Origin: Nymphaea colorata
Lineage: Eukaryota > Streptophyta > Magnoliopsida > Nymphaeales > Nymphaeaceae
NCBI RefSeq assembly: GCF_008831285.2
Contig: NC_045144.1
Coordinates: 12,823,858-12,887,857, forward strand
Reading direction: 5' to 3'
Length of the DNA stretch: 64,000 nucleotides
Positions 11,364 to 22,092 of this stretch are shown piece after piece; position 1 is the stretch's first letter, and each line of letters begins with the position of its first letter. Position numbers and translations under genes: made by a program. A model generated the notes under the pieces. The model saw nothing but the letters and a program-made list of their open reading frames with translations. It had not been told where the DNA came from and did not search any database.

Positions 11364-12070
11364 CAGTGTTGTACGATACGGGGCCGATACGTACGATACG
11401 ATACGTATCTTTACAAAATACGATCGATACACGCCCCGTATCGTATGATATGGGCTGATTTAAAAAAATGGGGGCTGGAACACCCTTTTTCGAGTTTTTT
11501 TTTATAAAAACCCAGCCCTTCTTCATTTTTAACCTAGAGATTGTGCCGCCGTGGAGGGAAATTATCGATTTCCATCGTTAAATAATCGATTTTCAAAATG
11601 AAATCATCGATTAAACCATGCATTTGTGCGTGGGTGGCTGGTTCTCGTTGGGAGGAAAGAGGTTTTTTTAAATCGTGAAGATGAAAATGAAGAAGAAGAT
11701 GGAGATGAGGATGAGAATGAATATGATGAAGGTTATGAATGAGGGCCGAGAGTGCTTTCATTTTATATGTATTGACATTGAACATTTTCACAATTTCATT
11801 ATCATCTTATGATGTAATACTTAACATCTAAAACTTGTTTTCTAATGTGGTATCTCATAGACTTATGAACCTTATGACTTATAAATCTATGTGTTTTTTA
11901 TGAAGAACATATTATTCTTGTTTTTTACTGATTTTTTATGAATTTTTTACCTATTTTTTCTTATTTATTAAAAAAAAAATGATATGGTTACGGTACGTTA
12001 CGATATTTTACGATACAGCGTATCTTAAAGCCAGACCGATACGGCTTACGATACGCTTTTTACAACATTG
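11364..12070 (+). mobile_element. Nested internally deleted hAT derivative
   Basis: It begins CAGTGTTGTACGATACGGG and ends TTTTTACAACATTG, the same terminal repeats as the outer element. Flanks CCTCGTAT (11356-11363) and CCCTGTAT (12071-12078) are an 8-bp duplication with two mismatches. Inside, the 5' part (about 11510-11680) matches the 5' leader of the outer element near 12150-12310. It jumps straight to the acidic-tail/3' part (11680-11810) matching about 13850-13960. The transposase is thus deleted, a hAT-family MITE. Confidence 0.85.
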
Positions 12071-12424
12071 CCCTGTATCGTACGATACGGGCTGATTTCG
12101 CAGTAACCCGCCCGAGACCTATTTATTCGACTTCTTTTTGAAAAATACCCTCTGTTCTTCATTTGTCACGCTCGGATACTGCCATCAAGGAGGGCGATCG
12201 TCCATTTTCACCATCAAAAAGTTGATTTTCATCGTAAAATCGAAGATTAAGGGGTCGATTTGTGCGTGGGTGGTTGATTTTCGTTGGGAGGAAAGGGGTT
12301 TTCTTCATTTACCTCATGTCTTTACCATATATTCATAATTTTTACTGTATACAATCGTAGATTGAAAGATTTTGAATGTTTTTCATTAAGTTTACCATAT
12401 GATTTCGTTTTTTTTTTTGAAGAT

Positions 12425-13902
12425 ATGGATCTTACATGGCAATGCTGCGAAAGGGTGAAGGAGAATAACTGCTTGAAACTCAAATGTAACTTTTGTGGGA
12501 ATACATTTTCAGGAGGGATTAGTAGAATGAAACACCATTTGGCAGGGACCTCCAAAGATGCGTCTCATTGTGTTGGAGGACCAAACAAACCTTTGCCTCC
12601 ATTTGTGCATCAGCAATGTTTAGCTTCATGCTTTACATCAAAAGAGGATACAAAAAGAAATTGAAGAGGCAGATGTAGGCTATAATGACCCTTTGGAAGA
12701 TGAAGAAGAAGAAGAAGAAGCTTATGAATGTGATGATGAAGATGATAGCAGTCTAAGAACAGATTTGGAGACCTCAAGAGGTAGAGATCGTAGAGGAAAA
12801 GGGATCATGTATGAATGAGGTCGATTTGGCATAACGGGAAGGAAGGAAAGATGCACAACAGATATTAGGGCCAGGCGTGGTATGCGACCACCTAGTGGTA
12901 GAGTTCATACTGGTAGGTCTAGTGTTGGTTCTATTAAGAGTTTTCTCTCTTCATATACTAGCCCAAGTGGTCAGCCGCAGATTCGTGCTGCTATGACATC
13001 TAAAGATATGCTATATCATGCACAAAAGATGATAGGGAAATGGTTTTATGATGCATGTATTCCATTTAATGCAACTAATTCTTTCCAATTCCAAGCCATG
13101 GCAGATGCAATTGCTTCTATAGGCCCCGGATTCAAAATGTCATCATATCATTAGTTGAAAGGAAAAATTGTTCAGGATACGGTCAAAGAAGTGTCTGAAC
13201 ATTGCGATGAGTTGAAATTATGTTGGAAGGAAACAGGTTGCTCCATTATGTCAGATGGATAGACTGATACAAAGTCAAGAACACTTATAAATTTTCTTGT
13301 TTATTGCCCTAAAGGTACAATGTGCTTGAAATCCCTTGACTTATCTGATGTTCTTAAGACTACCGAGATTTTGTTCAATGTTTTTGATAATGTCGTATAA
13401 GAAGTTAGACCTGCAAACATTGTACAGTTTATTATAGATAATGCTGCAAATTATAGAGCTGCAGGAGATTTGTTATTTCAAAAGTATAGAACATTTTTTT
13501 GGAGTCCATGTGCCACTCATTTTTTTGGAGTCCAAATTATATAGATTAATGTTTACATTTTTTGTACAATATATTTATATGAAATTATATATTAACAAGT
13601 TTTCTCTTATTTAACGTAGAGAATTAGAAAAATCATTAGCAAGGAAGCACACATCTCAGTTCGATCCTATCAGCTTGGAAAATTTTGACGATCTAGAGCC
13701 GTGGATTGAGGAAGAACCATGTACAATATTTGATGATGAAGATCTTGAATGCTTCAACCTTGAAGCTGAAACAACAGAAGGCTTTGTTGATGAAGGAGAG
13801 TCTGCTACTGCTGGTGCTGAATATGTTGGTGAGGATCTTCCAATTCTTGACGATGAAGATGAAGAAGAAGATAAAGATGAAGATGATGAAGATTATGAAT
13901 GA
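12425..13902 (+). pseudogene. hAT transposase, BED finger + DUF659, broken
   Basis: From ATG 12425, MDLTWQCCERVKENNCLKLK, then CNFCGNTFSGGISRMKHHLAG, is a BED-type zinc finger (C-x2-C then H-H) that binds DNA. Near 12660 the frame shifts into an acidic stretch (EIEEADVGYNDPLEDEE). MRPPSGRVHTGRSSVG follows at 12882, then a DUF659 segment (AMADAIASIGPGFKM, then SLDLSDVLKTTEILF and NIVQFIIDNAANYRAAG) with several stops. At about 13530-13560 the sequence jumps to an acidic C-terminal tail (13675-13902), so the catalytic core and the hAT C-terminal dimerisation domain are deleted. The related minus-strand remnant at 9060-11074 keeps the missing middle. Confidence 0.8.
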
Positions 13903-14298
13903 TGAATCATGAATGAGAGTCAAGTCAAGAGTGCTTTCATTTTTTATGTATCGAACGACTTAAGGGTTATGAATCTATGGTTGTTGAACACTTGAATGTT
14001 TTATCAATTTATGACTTATGCTTTGTTGAATGATATTGTTATGATTTTTGATGTGTATGAATGATGAACGCGTAAGTTTATAGCAGTAATAAGTCTATTA
14101 TTATCTCAAACATGTTTTCTATGAAGAATTTATGATTTTTAATTTTTTCTGATTTTTTATGAATTTTCCGATTTTTTTAAATTTTTTCTGATTTATTAAT
14201 AATTTTTTAAAAAATTTACGTTACGGTTACGATATTTTACGATACACGTATCTTAAAGCCCGACCGATACGACTTACGATACGCGTTTTACAACATTG

Positions 14299-14688
14299 GT
14301 TTGTTCTGTCTGGCGTATGTTTCTGTTCTGTCTGATCTATATATTCTGTCCGATGTTTGTGTCTTCCATGGTCTGTTCTGTCTGTCCTGTTTGGTGTTTG
14401 TTTATGTTATGTTCGAATTGTCTGTTCTATCTGGTGTTTGTGTCTTCCGTGAGTTTTGGCTATTATATTTGTTCTATCTGCTATATGATGACAATAATAT
14501 CTTATTTTTTGAGCATGTTATATCAAAACAAGTATAAAATTCGTAACATATTATAGCAAAATCAACTTTTTCAATAAATTCATATATATAACGAAAAAAT
14601 CATTGTCGAGCAACTGTATGTTCCTAAGGTTATAATTTGTCTAGTCTATGTGAAACTGAGAGAAAGGTTCGAATTTGGATTGCTGCAG
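14299..14688 (+). other. Intron segment right of the hAT insertion
   Basis: Starts with the right target duplication GTTTGTTC. 14307-14470 holds degenerate repeats of TTCTGTCTG and TGTTTGTGTCTTCC. No gene. The end supplies the TTGCTGCAG acceptor. Confidence 0.6.
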
Positions 14689-14817
14689 ATTTTTTTCTGT
14701 CCGTTGGACTGGGCATTGGAGCAACAAATACACCAAGCTGGAGGCCACGGAAGAGCATTAGCACTGAACGGACATTTTCTACAACAACTGATGAAGCAAT
14801 GATTTATCAAAAATTAG
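14689..14817 (+). CDS. POLK: POLK exon (little finger start)
   Basis: The exon opens in phase 1 with (D)FFLSVGLGIGATNTPSW, then RPRKSISTERTFSTTTDEA and MIYQKL. KSIS.ERTF is the conserved entry to the little-finger domain of kappa-type polymerases. The acceptor is TTGCTGCAG and the donor TTAG|GTAATT, phase 1. It sits between an 11.4-kb and a 20.1-kb intron. Confidence 0.92.
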
Positions 14818-15355
14818 GTAATTTAGCTTTCCTTCTAACAGCATAAGGTTGTGTTACGGTTGGTAAAGGTTTTCCCTATTTCTTGGATGATGGCAGAAAT
14901 ATTTTAAAGCATTCTAAGACATATTTCTGGTTCATATGTGTGTAGTTTGTGTATGAACAGGACTTGTATGACGAATTTGCATTTGTCGTTAATGTAGTTA
15001 CTATGTCTTCTAAAGCACAAAATATTGTTAATGTAGACAATCAAATTATTATTATTTTTTTTCATGTATAAGCACATGCTGTGATTTTTTTCTTAGGTTG
15101 AGGGTCCCTGAGTGCTCCAAGGACCAACTATCAAATACTCACACACACACAAATATGATAAAAAGAGTTAGGCAAATATTTATAATACCTTCTAAAACAA
15201 TTATTTATTCACAATTTGTGTCCTATCCTAACTCCTAACAGTACCTTCTAAAACAGCAAAGCATATTATTTCTTGACCTAACAGTACATTCTAAAGCATA
15301 AAATTGATCTCCTGTACTAACAATACCTTCTACAATATAAAATTTAGCTCTTGTT
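14818..15355 (+). other. POLK intron, left part
   Basis: AT-rich intron. It contains four degenerate copies of a TAACARTACCTTCTAAAAC-like motif between about 15185 and 15345, spaced 45-50 bases. No coding signal. Confidence 0.65.
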
Positions 15356-15420
15356 TTGTCGCTCGAAGGTGGTCAGACAGAAGCTGGAAATGAAGAGTTA
15401 CCCATTGCTCCCAGAAAGGG
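15356..15420 (+). pseudogene. Copia pol fragment, left of solo LTR
   Basis: A short stretch reads GGQTEAGNEELPIAPRKG, matching the pre-RT linker of the copia family here (compare SEDLPIALRKGVRSCTQHP at 49690-49755). It continues at 18448 after the solo LTR. It is truncated on the left. Confidence 0.75.
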
Positions 15421-18400
15421 TGTCACACCCCGACCTTTTTAACCCTCAAACTATTTTTTTTTTTTTTAAACATAAAGCATCGAGGTGTGACTACCCAACA
15501 ATTCAAAAAGACGATGAGCCAAGCAATACAAAACAACGGGGCGAACTTTCATTGATATAACCATTTTGTTTCATACAAATTCACATCTATGTGCATGACC
15601 AAAATGCCCCAAAATCAATAACATTGATGTCTAACAAAAAGAAGACATCAATAAAACCAAAACATGACGCGCCGGCACTACAAACGACAATCCCAAAACC
15701 ACCCCAGTAGGACGAGAGTAAAGCCATCTGCTCAACCTGTTGCCCCGGGTCCGCCAAAACCTGAAAAAGAAAACAACTGAAGGCTCAGCCTTCGCAGTAT
15801 GGCAACAAGCCAGGAAAATGCCAAACCCTCTCAAGTAAGGCTCAAATAAAAGAACAAATATCAACCCATCTATCGTCATGTCGTGTCGGAGTACAACACG
15901 TAAAAGCCACTTGATGGCCACACTAACACAACATCAGTCACATGCGAAGCATGCTTAAACATAATACTTGCATTCATATCAATCACATATACGTCAGTCA
16001 CATGCATTCTGTAAAACACATTGCATTTTCATTAACTTTAGTGCATTAACAGTTCCTGTGGGTGCAACACAGGCACGTGCACACCGCGGGCGGCCTACAG
16101 CCGAGAGACAACCCCCGTGGTGGCCCATAACAGTATGGATCCATTTCACCCGCTGCAGCGGTAGAGCACTCATCCCTGGATGTGTGAAGTCCAAGATGAG
16201 ATACTCAGCCTTCCCTAGGACACCCAGGTTGGGAAGGCAGGAGCCCAACGCTCCAAGCACAACACACAACAGTACCCTGGGGCCTTGCACCGCCTGCGCT
16301 TTGACAGGCGAGACCAGTGGCAATCAAGGGGGACGTCTCCCAAACACATAGCCACATCCCACTGGCCTCTCATCTCTTAGTTAGTCATTCTTATCATTAT
16401 AGTTACACATTCACAAGATGACTGGCTAGCACACGAGGTTAGTACACTTCACGAGTGCACCCACACCTCCGATTACCTCCACATGAGGTCTATACATACA
16501 GTAACAGTCATTGCTAGCCGTCATACCTTACAGGTACAATTACCCTCCAAAACATCCATTTGCATCATTGTCCATGGCAATGCATATGCAACGACATACA
16601 CATTCATATCAATCATCACATCAATCACGTCAATCACCTCTTTGAAAAACATAGCCAATCCACAGAGAGTAGTCTCGATCTGCGGTTGGCTCGTAGCTGT
16701 CCTATGCAGTTATCATTCTATGATGCTTTCTAATGCACAATTGGGGTCGAGGAGACACTCGACTCGATACCCCGCCTCATCTGTCCTAAACAGATATCAA
16801 TTCTAGCATGCACATGCCAATGCGTAACATTTTTAAAACGAATGACTAATAATCTTTCTAACCCATTCATATCATGTAAGCAACATACACATACTCAATC
16901 ACAAAACAATCAATCAATTAACATCATAATCCTAGGATCCCTTGATCCTAGGAGCACCCAATCACACAATTGCCCCAGGCAGGAATTTGCCTGGAAAGTT
17001 GCCATACCTGTGGCGTGCTTACCAAATTCTTCAAAATGCCTCAAGCTTCGAACTAAAGGTCGACGGGATGAGCCCGGTGCACCTGTAAACATAAACAAGA
17101 ATAAGGTTTCTACTAGATACCTACACCATTCAAACAGAAACGAACAGATACAAAAAATAAAATCCTTGAGGCACGTGTCGTCGCCTCAAGAGGGTGTCGA
17201 CAGGTAGCGTCGACCAACAAGCACTCCAATAGGCCTCCTCCTTTACGTCTTGACGTTGCCTCGAAATATCAAAGCCTTCAACCATCAAACAAACCATCAC
17301 TAATTCCTTCCTCAATGGCGTTCTTTAAGTAAGACATCAACCGCAAGTCACGTCCCAATACGCATATATCCCTAATTAACTTCATGATACACCCGTTCAT
17401 CGAAGTCTGCGCTACACTCCCTAAGACGGTTCTAAAACTTCCCCACAACCCCACAATCTCTACCATGTTTCCATAAAGCTTCGAAAATTAATCCATCATG
17501 CTTGAACGATCATTAAATACATGAATCATCACTTTCCAACGCAAATCCTAAGTTTCCCCCAAAAACAAAATCACTAACATGCGTCCCAAAATAATCAATT
17601 CTAAGCTCTAGCATGCTCGAACAATAATTATACATGCTTTAGAAGATAATATTCATTACTTTGAGCTTGATTAGGTATTGCTCACCCCAAAACAAGCGTC
17701 CAAACTGCTACAACCCTTCTAGCAACCACTTCACACGTCCGATCAAGTGCCAATGCTCGAGATTGCTTGCTGTCGCTGCTCACTACACGCCCTAATAGCC
17801 GGTGAGAGGGGAAAAACGTCCCTAAACCGCAATCCAACCCCAAAACGCCATGGAAAGAGTCAACACACGTCCAAAAAGGTTCAACAGAAAATCTGTTGCT
17901 AACCCACGGTAGTAGTGGGAGAAAAAAAACCGAAACAAACCAGAGAAAAGGGACGCTGACAGAGAGGAGAGACAGAGAGAGGAGGGGTTCGGTCAAGGGG
18001 GAAAACGGCCGTGGGGTGAGAAGAGAGAGAAAGAGCAGGTGGGGGAGTGCGGGTGAGTGAGAGGAGGGTCGAGCGGTAGAGAACCAGCGGAAAGAGGGGA
18101 AAGAAAGTGGTGAGAGAGAAGAAGAGGGGACGTGCGGCAGAGAGAAAAACAAAAAAAAAAAAGGGCATGAGTGGCAGAGAAAGAAAAAATCGCACGAGAG
18201 AGAGAGGGTTTACCAAGCCGCCGCCGCCGCCGCTGCCACCTCCGTCGCCGTCGCCGTTCCAGCCACCACCACCCGACCGCCACTCTCCTCCCTCTGCGCT
18301 GCCACGGGAGACCACCAGGAGACGACGACGAAGAAGGAAGGGAAAGGCGAGGGAGAAGGGCCTCGCGTCGGGCCCTTACGCGAGTGGGGGTCGGGTCCGG

Positions 18401-18447
18401 GTTTGGACCCTAACTCGACCCGACCCGCCACACCAGCGAGCGTTACA
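15421..18447 (-). mobile_element. Solo gypsy LTR with AAGGG target duplication
   Basis: A 3,027-bp unit from TGTCACACCCC to GAGCGTTACA is flanked on both sides by AAGGG (15416-15420, 18448-18452), inside one copia reading frame. TG...CA ends, a 5-bp duplication and no internal domain define a solo LTR, the usual product of LTR-LTR recombination. It carries the family landmarks: tRNA-like GGTAGAGCACTCATCC (about 16160), the GGGGTCGAGGAGACACTCG hairpin (about 16744), a splice-acceptor-like GTTTACAG (17093) and donor-like TTG|GTAAAC (18213), both on the minus strand, and the GGGTCCGGG dyad (18391). Open frames of 80-156 codons near 17680-18500 are GC- or purine-biased shadows. Confidence 0.92.
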
Positions 18448-19200
18448 AAGGGTATCATGTCATGTACTCAACACCCTATTGGTAATTTCATATCATATCC
18501 TAAACTGAGCAAGAACTATAAATGTTTTATATGGTTTCTTTCTATAGCTGTGATTCACAGGACTGTTACTGAAGCTCAAAGCAATCTCAAGTGGACTCAT
18601 GCGATGCAAGAAAAAATAGAAGCATTCAATAAAAAGAGAACGTGGGAGGTGGTTAACATCCCTGAAGTAGCTCATCTGGTAGGATCCAAGTGGGTCTACA
18701 ATGTTAAATATAAGCCAGATAGAAGTGTGGAAAGGTAGAAAGCTCGTTTGGTTGCCAAAGGGCTTAGTCAGAAATATGGGATTGACTACTTGGAAACATT
18801 TGCTACTGTTGCAAAGATGAAGACTGTCAGAGTTATTGTCTTCTTAATAGTAATAAATGAATGGAAGATGTACCAACTTGATGTTAAGAACGCATTTCTA
18901 AATGGAAACCTCGAAGAAGAAGTTTATATGTGCACGCCTCCTGGATTTGAGGAACCTGAAAAATGCTGCAGGTTGAAGAAAGCTTTGTATGGGCTCAAAC
19001 AATCTTCTAGGGCGTGGTTTGAACGACTTAGACTTGTAATGAGACAACATGGATATCATCAAGGGAGTGGAGATCACACTCTCTTTGTAAAGAAAAGAGC
19101 AAGGTAATGATGAAGATGAATTAACAAAGTTAAAGGAACTGTTGGCTCTTGAGTTCGACTTTGGCAAGTTGAAATATTTCCTTGGCATTGAAATTGCTAG
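18448..19200 (+). pseudogene. Copia reverse transcriptase fragment
   Basis: It continues the frame cut at 15420: SCTQHPIGNFISYPKLSK, then THAMQEKIEAFNKKRTWEVV, LVGSKWVYNVKYKPD, ARLVAKGLSQKYGIDYLETF, YQLDVKNAFLNGN and KALYGLKQSSRAWFERLR. A stop follows ERYKA's position at 18736 and another lies at about 19105. The stretch with the YVDD catalytic box is deleted. The frame resumes at DELTKLKELLALEFD, then GKLKYFLGIEIAR, and ends abruptly at 19200. Confidence 0.88.
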
Positions 19201-19399
19201 GCTATGTCACACGGGCTCTTCAAAAGGGGCCGTACCCGTGTCAACACGATGCTGGTGCTGGTTCAGCTTCAACATGCACCCCAACCGCATCCTTTCTTAT
19301 GTAAGTTCAAAATATTTTTCATTCTTTTTTCTTCTCCCTGTCCCTTCCTTTTTTTATGTATAGTAATAAAAGTAAAAAGAAATGACTGACTAAGCTAAG
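19201..19399. other. Unidentified segment with small hairpin
   Basis: Interrupts the copia fragment. 19211-19243 can fold on the inverted CACGGG...CCCGTG. The rest is T-rich. It may be the end of a further repeat. I do not recognise it. Confidence 0.4.
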
Positions 19400-20187
19400 A
19401 AACTGCTAGAGGGTGGGTTGGGATCCACCGAACTAGGGGCCCGAGCCCAGGAGTGGGTCGTGTTGTTACAGTGGTATCAGAGTCGGTTCAACACTCAGAC
19501 CTAGTGTCCCACATGCGCGGATGCGTGTGCCTTAAGGGGGGGTGGATTGTAACGCCCCAAATGTTTAGTCCCATATTGAAGATTGTAAGGAATCTTCAAG
19601 GGTTCATAAAGGGGTCATTACCATAAATAGCAGTCCTGGTTCATAACCTTTAACTGAAACTGCTAGGGGGCAGGTTGTGATCCACCGAACCCGGGGCCCG
19701 AGCCCAGGTATGGGTCGGGTTGTTACAGTGATTACCCCATAAGTTTAGTCTCATATTGAAGATTGTGAGGGATCTTCAAGGGCTTATAAAGGGAGGTCAT
19801 TAATGATATGGTTGTCCTGGTTCCTAGCCCTTTTTGGGCTTGGAACCGAAACTGCTAAGTGGCGGGTTGGGATCCGCCGAACCAGGGGCTCTAGCCCAGA
19901 AGTGGGTCGGGTTGTTATAGTGGTATTAGAGTCTGTTCAACACTCGGACCTAGGGTCGCACACGTGCGAACGCGTGTTTTTTAAGGGGATGGGCGATTGT
20001 AACGACCCAAATGTTTAGTCCCGTATTAAGAATGTGAGGAATCTTCAAGGGTTTATAAAGGGGGTCATTACCATAAATGGTTGTCCTGGTTCGTATCATT
20101 TTTCAAGCTGGAGCCGTAACTGCTATGGGGCGGGTTGGGATCCACTGAACCAGGGGCCCGAGCCCATGAGTGGGTCGGGTTGTTACA
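19400..20187 (+). mobile_element. Tandem TRIM array (LTR-int-LTR-LTR-int-LTR)
   Basis: Four copies of a roughly 180-190-bp LTR are present: partial to 19470, 19548-19727, 19729-19919, 19998-20187. They start TGTAACGCCCCAAATG (or TGATTACCCC) and end GGGTTGTTACA (or TTATA). After the first and third comes a primer-binding site (TGGTATCAGAGTCGG at 19472; TGGTATTAGAGTC at 19921), about 75 bases of non-coding spacer, and a purine tract (AAGGGGGGGTGG; AAGGGGATGGG) directly before the next LTR. That is the complete layout of a terminal-repeat retrotransposon in miniature of about 460 bp. The middle LTRs abut through GTG, the first bases of a primer site. The first LTR is 5' truncated. TRIMs depend on other elements for all proteins. 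Confidence 0.88.
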
Positions 20188-21126
20188 AGATCAGTAGAAG
20201 ACTCAACTATAGATATTTTCGCCTTTGAAGGAGCTGCTGGGGATGAAGAAGGACCTTTGCCTACAGTGATTCTACCTCCACCATGTCCAGCTGGACCGAT
20301 AGAATGGAGGTGAGGCCCGTGAGGTGCTTGTCCCAACAACGATCCTCTAGATGACCCAGTTTGCCACAAAATGTGCATTGAAACTTGCTGCGTCCTGCAC
20401 CACAGCCTGAACCACGTCCCTTAGCTCCAACATAAGAATTATGGCCACGTCCTCTTAATATCACAAGTGCAGAGACTGGTGTGTCATGCATAGGCTAAGA
20501 AAGAGTGACTGCAAGATGACTCAGCTTATTATATGTGTCTGCTAAGTCTGAAAGATCATTGCCGATGAGGATTTGAGCCTTTGCCACAGAGTACTCTGAA
20601 GATAACCCAGATAGAAACTTTGCTACCATACTAGTTTCAAAGTGTGATGCATAGCAGTGCTGGCAAAGTGGACGATGAGATTTTAACCGTTCATATTGTA
20701 GCAGTCACTGTAGCAAAATATTGGGACATGTCTTGATCCCCTTGCCGTATGTTACATAACTCCTCTTTTAATTGTAAAATCTTAATAGTATTAGTAGCGT
20801 CAGAATATGTCTTCCTCAAGAAAGACCACATATCTTTAGCCTTGGTATATTATGCAATTGTTGGAGCTATACGAGACTCTACGCTATTCATAATCCTTGA
20901 CATCACAATGTTATTATCTTCATCCCATGCAGCATATTTCCCTTGCTTCTCGGTGGGTTCATTTTCTTCAAGGATATGTCTTTGTATGACTAGCCACAAA
21001 CATCATAAACACCCTCGACCACATTTCATAATTCGAACCATTAAGCTTGATCATGGTTCCATATGACAAGGTATTTCTAGACATCTAGTAGTCATTGGAA
21101 CTGTCAGACACATTACCATCAGCCAT
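20188..21126 (-). pseudogene. Copia gag remnant (same lineage as 27528 element)
   Basis: On the minus strand from the ATG at 21126: MADGNVSDSSNDY, a stop, then TMIKLNGSNYEMWSRVFM, the UBN2/gag opening of plant copia. The C-terminal part (20261-20491) has RGRGHNSYVGAKGRGSG and the zinc knuckle CTFCGKLGHLEDRC (C-x2-C-x4-H-x4-C) that binds genomic RNA. The knuckle is nearly the same as CTYCGRLGHLEDRC at 28913, so the two elements are related. It is cut at 20187 by the TRIM array, and pol is absent. Confidence 0.8.
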
Positions 21127-21851
21127 AGTAAAATTCCAATTAGAATTTTACGCACAATATGTATGTATAAGACGCAGCAGTCAACTTCAATTAAGAAACG
21201 TATCTCTATGGATCATAGAAATCTTAAAAAAAAGCAGCTTACTATAGTTTCAGTCGATGAATGTTGCAGCCCCAATTCCAGTTGACCCACATATGACTGC
21301 ACACACACCCGGCAGTCCACAATTCTGCTCCACCTGAATAGTCGATGATTACTGCAACATCAGTCTTAGTAACCCTGCACACGACTATGAATAGCCGATG
21401 ACTGTTGCAACACTAGACTTAGTAATCTTGCACACGACTGCACGTATGACTAGCCATCTACCATGCTGCTCCACACGAACCATGTGATAGTTTGATCACG
21501 TCTTAATACCATCCACGTATGGCAGATCTACTCTGCTACAATGCTCTAAACATCATCCATGACTAGTAGACTCTGATCACTCGCGACTGCACCATTCACG
21601 TGACATACAATCAGCAGAGCACCATCCACATCAAGAACACATCTAAAGCAGCCTCCACGATCAGCAGATCAAATATGCTCCACAAGATCCATGTAAAACT
21701 CTGATCACGCCTTAAATAGCATTCACGAGATCCACTTAAGGATCTGATCACGCCTTCCACATAGGCGTGATCAGGTCCTTCTCCATGCAACACACCCAAA
21801 CTTTATTCTCTTACCTCCTCCTTGTTGGTGGATTTGTTGGTGGATAAGAAG
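21127..21851 (-). other. Copia 5' leader with short tandem repeats
   Basis: Non-coding leader between gag and the primer site at 27302-27314, split by the nested copia. It holds a 53-bp period repeat (CGATGAT.ACTGCAACAYYAGWCTTAGTAA units at 21343 and 21396, with a weaker unit near 21253) and scattered TCTGATCACGCCTT motifs to 21780. It ends with the target duplication AGAAG (21847-21851). Confidence 0.65.
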
Positions 21852-22092
21852 TGTAGAAATAACAGACGCACAAGAAACGAAGATCGAACACAGATGTAAC
21901 GTGGAAAACCCTCAACTAGAGGGAAAAAAACCACGGGTGAGGGGATCTGGTGCCCACTAGCCGCCGGACTCTCTCTCTCTTAGAAAACTTCATTAACATG
22001 CAAGATTAGGGTTTACAATGGTATAAGTATGCCAAACCAGGACTCACTGGATCGGGTCCAGACCCGGACCCATACATCAAGATTCGTCAACA
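21852..22092 (-). repeat. Copia 3' LTR
   Basis: 241 bp, TGTAGAAATAACAG...TTCGTCAACA. Contains the ATCGGGTCCAGACCCGG dyad (22051-22071). Confidence 0.93.

Larger units (their letters stand above)
11247..14298 (+). mobile_element. hAT transposon with 8-bp target duplication
   Basis: The ends are inverted repeats: left TAGTGTTGTACGTATCGTAC, right the reverse complement of CAATGTTGTAAAACGCGTATCG. The element is flanked by a perfect 8-bp duplication, GTTTGTTC, at 11239-11246 and 14299-14306, the signature length for hAT. Subterminal regions are packed with TACGATACG motifs in both orientations, the usual transposase-binding array. At 3,052 bp, including a 707-bp nested insertion, it is short for an autonomous hAT. 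The transposase lacks its C-terminal half, so it is non-autonomous. Confidence 0.9.

Noticed and set aside
16155-16205. tRNA gene
   Set aside because: Only an A-box-like arm and a palindrome are visible; no acceptor stem or convincing T-arm.
15994-16351. Overlapping 109- and 127-codon frames recurring at 6752, 48087, 53015 and 62666
   Set aside because: They recur because the LTR is repeated. Frames are open on both strands and are broken differently in each copy, so there is no sign of protein selection.
17682-18508. Several 80-156-codon frames
   Set aside because: GC- and GA-biased U3/leader part of the solo LTR; low complexity and no start context shared with other copies.
19201-19399. 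LTR end or host exon
   Set aside because: No TG...CA structure, primer site or coding homology; only a small hairpin.
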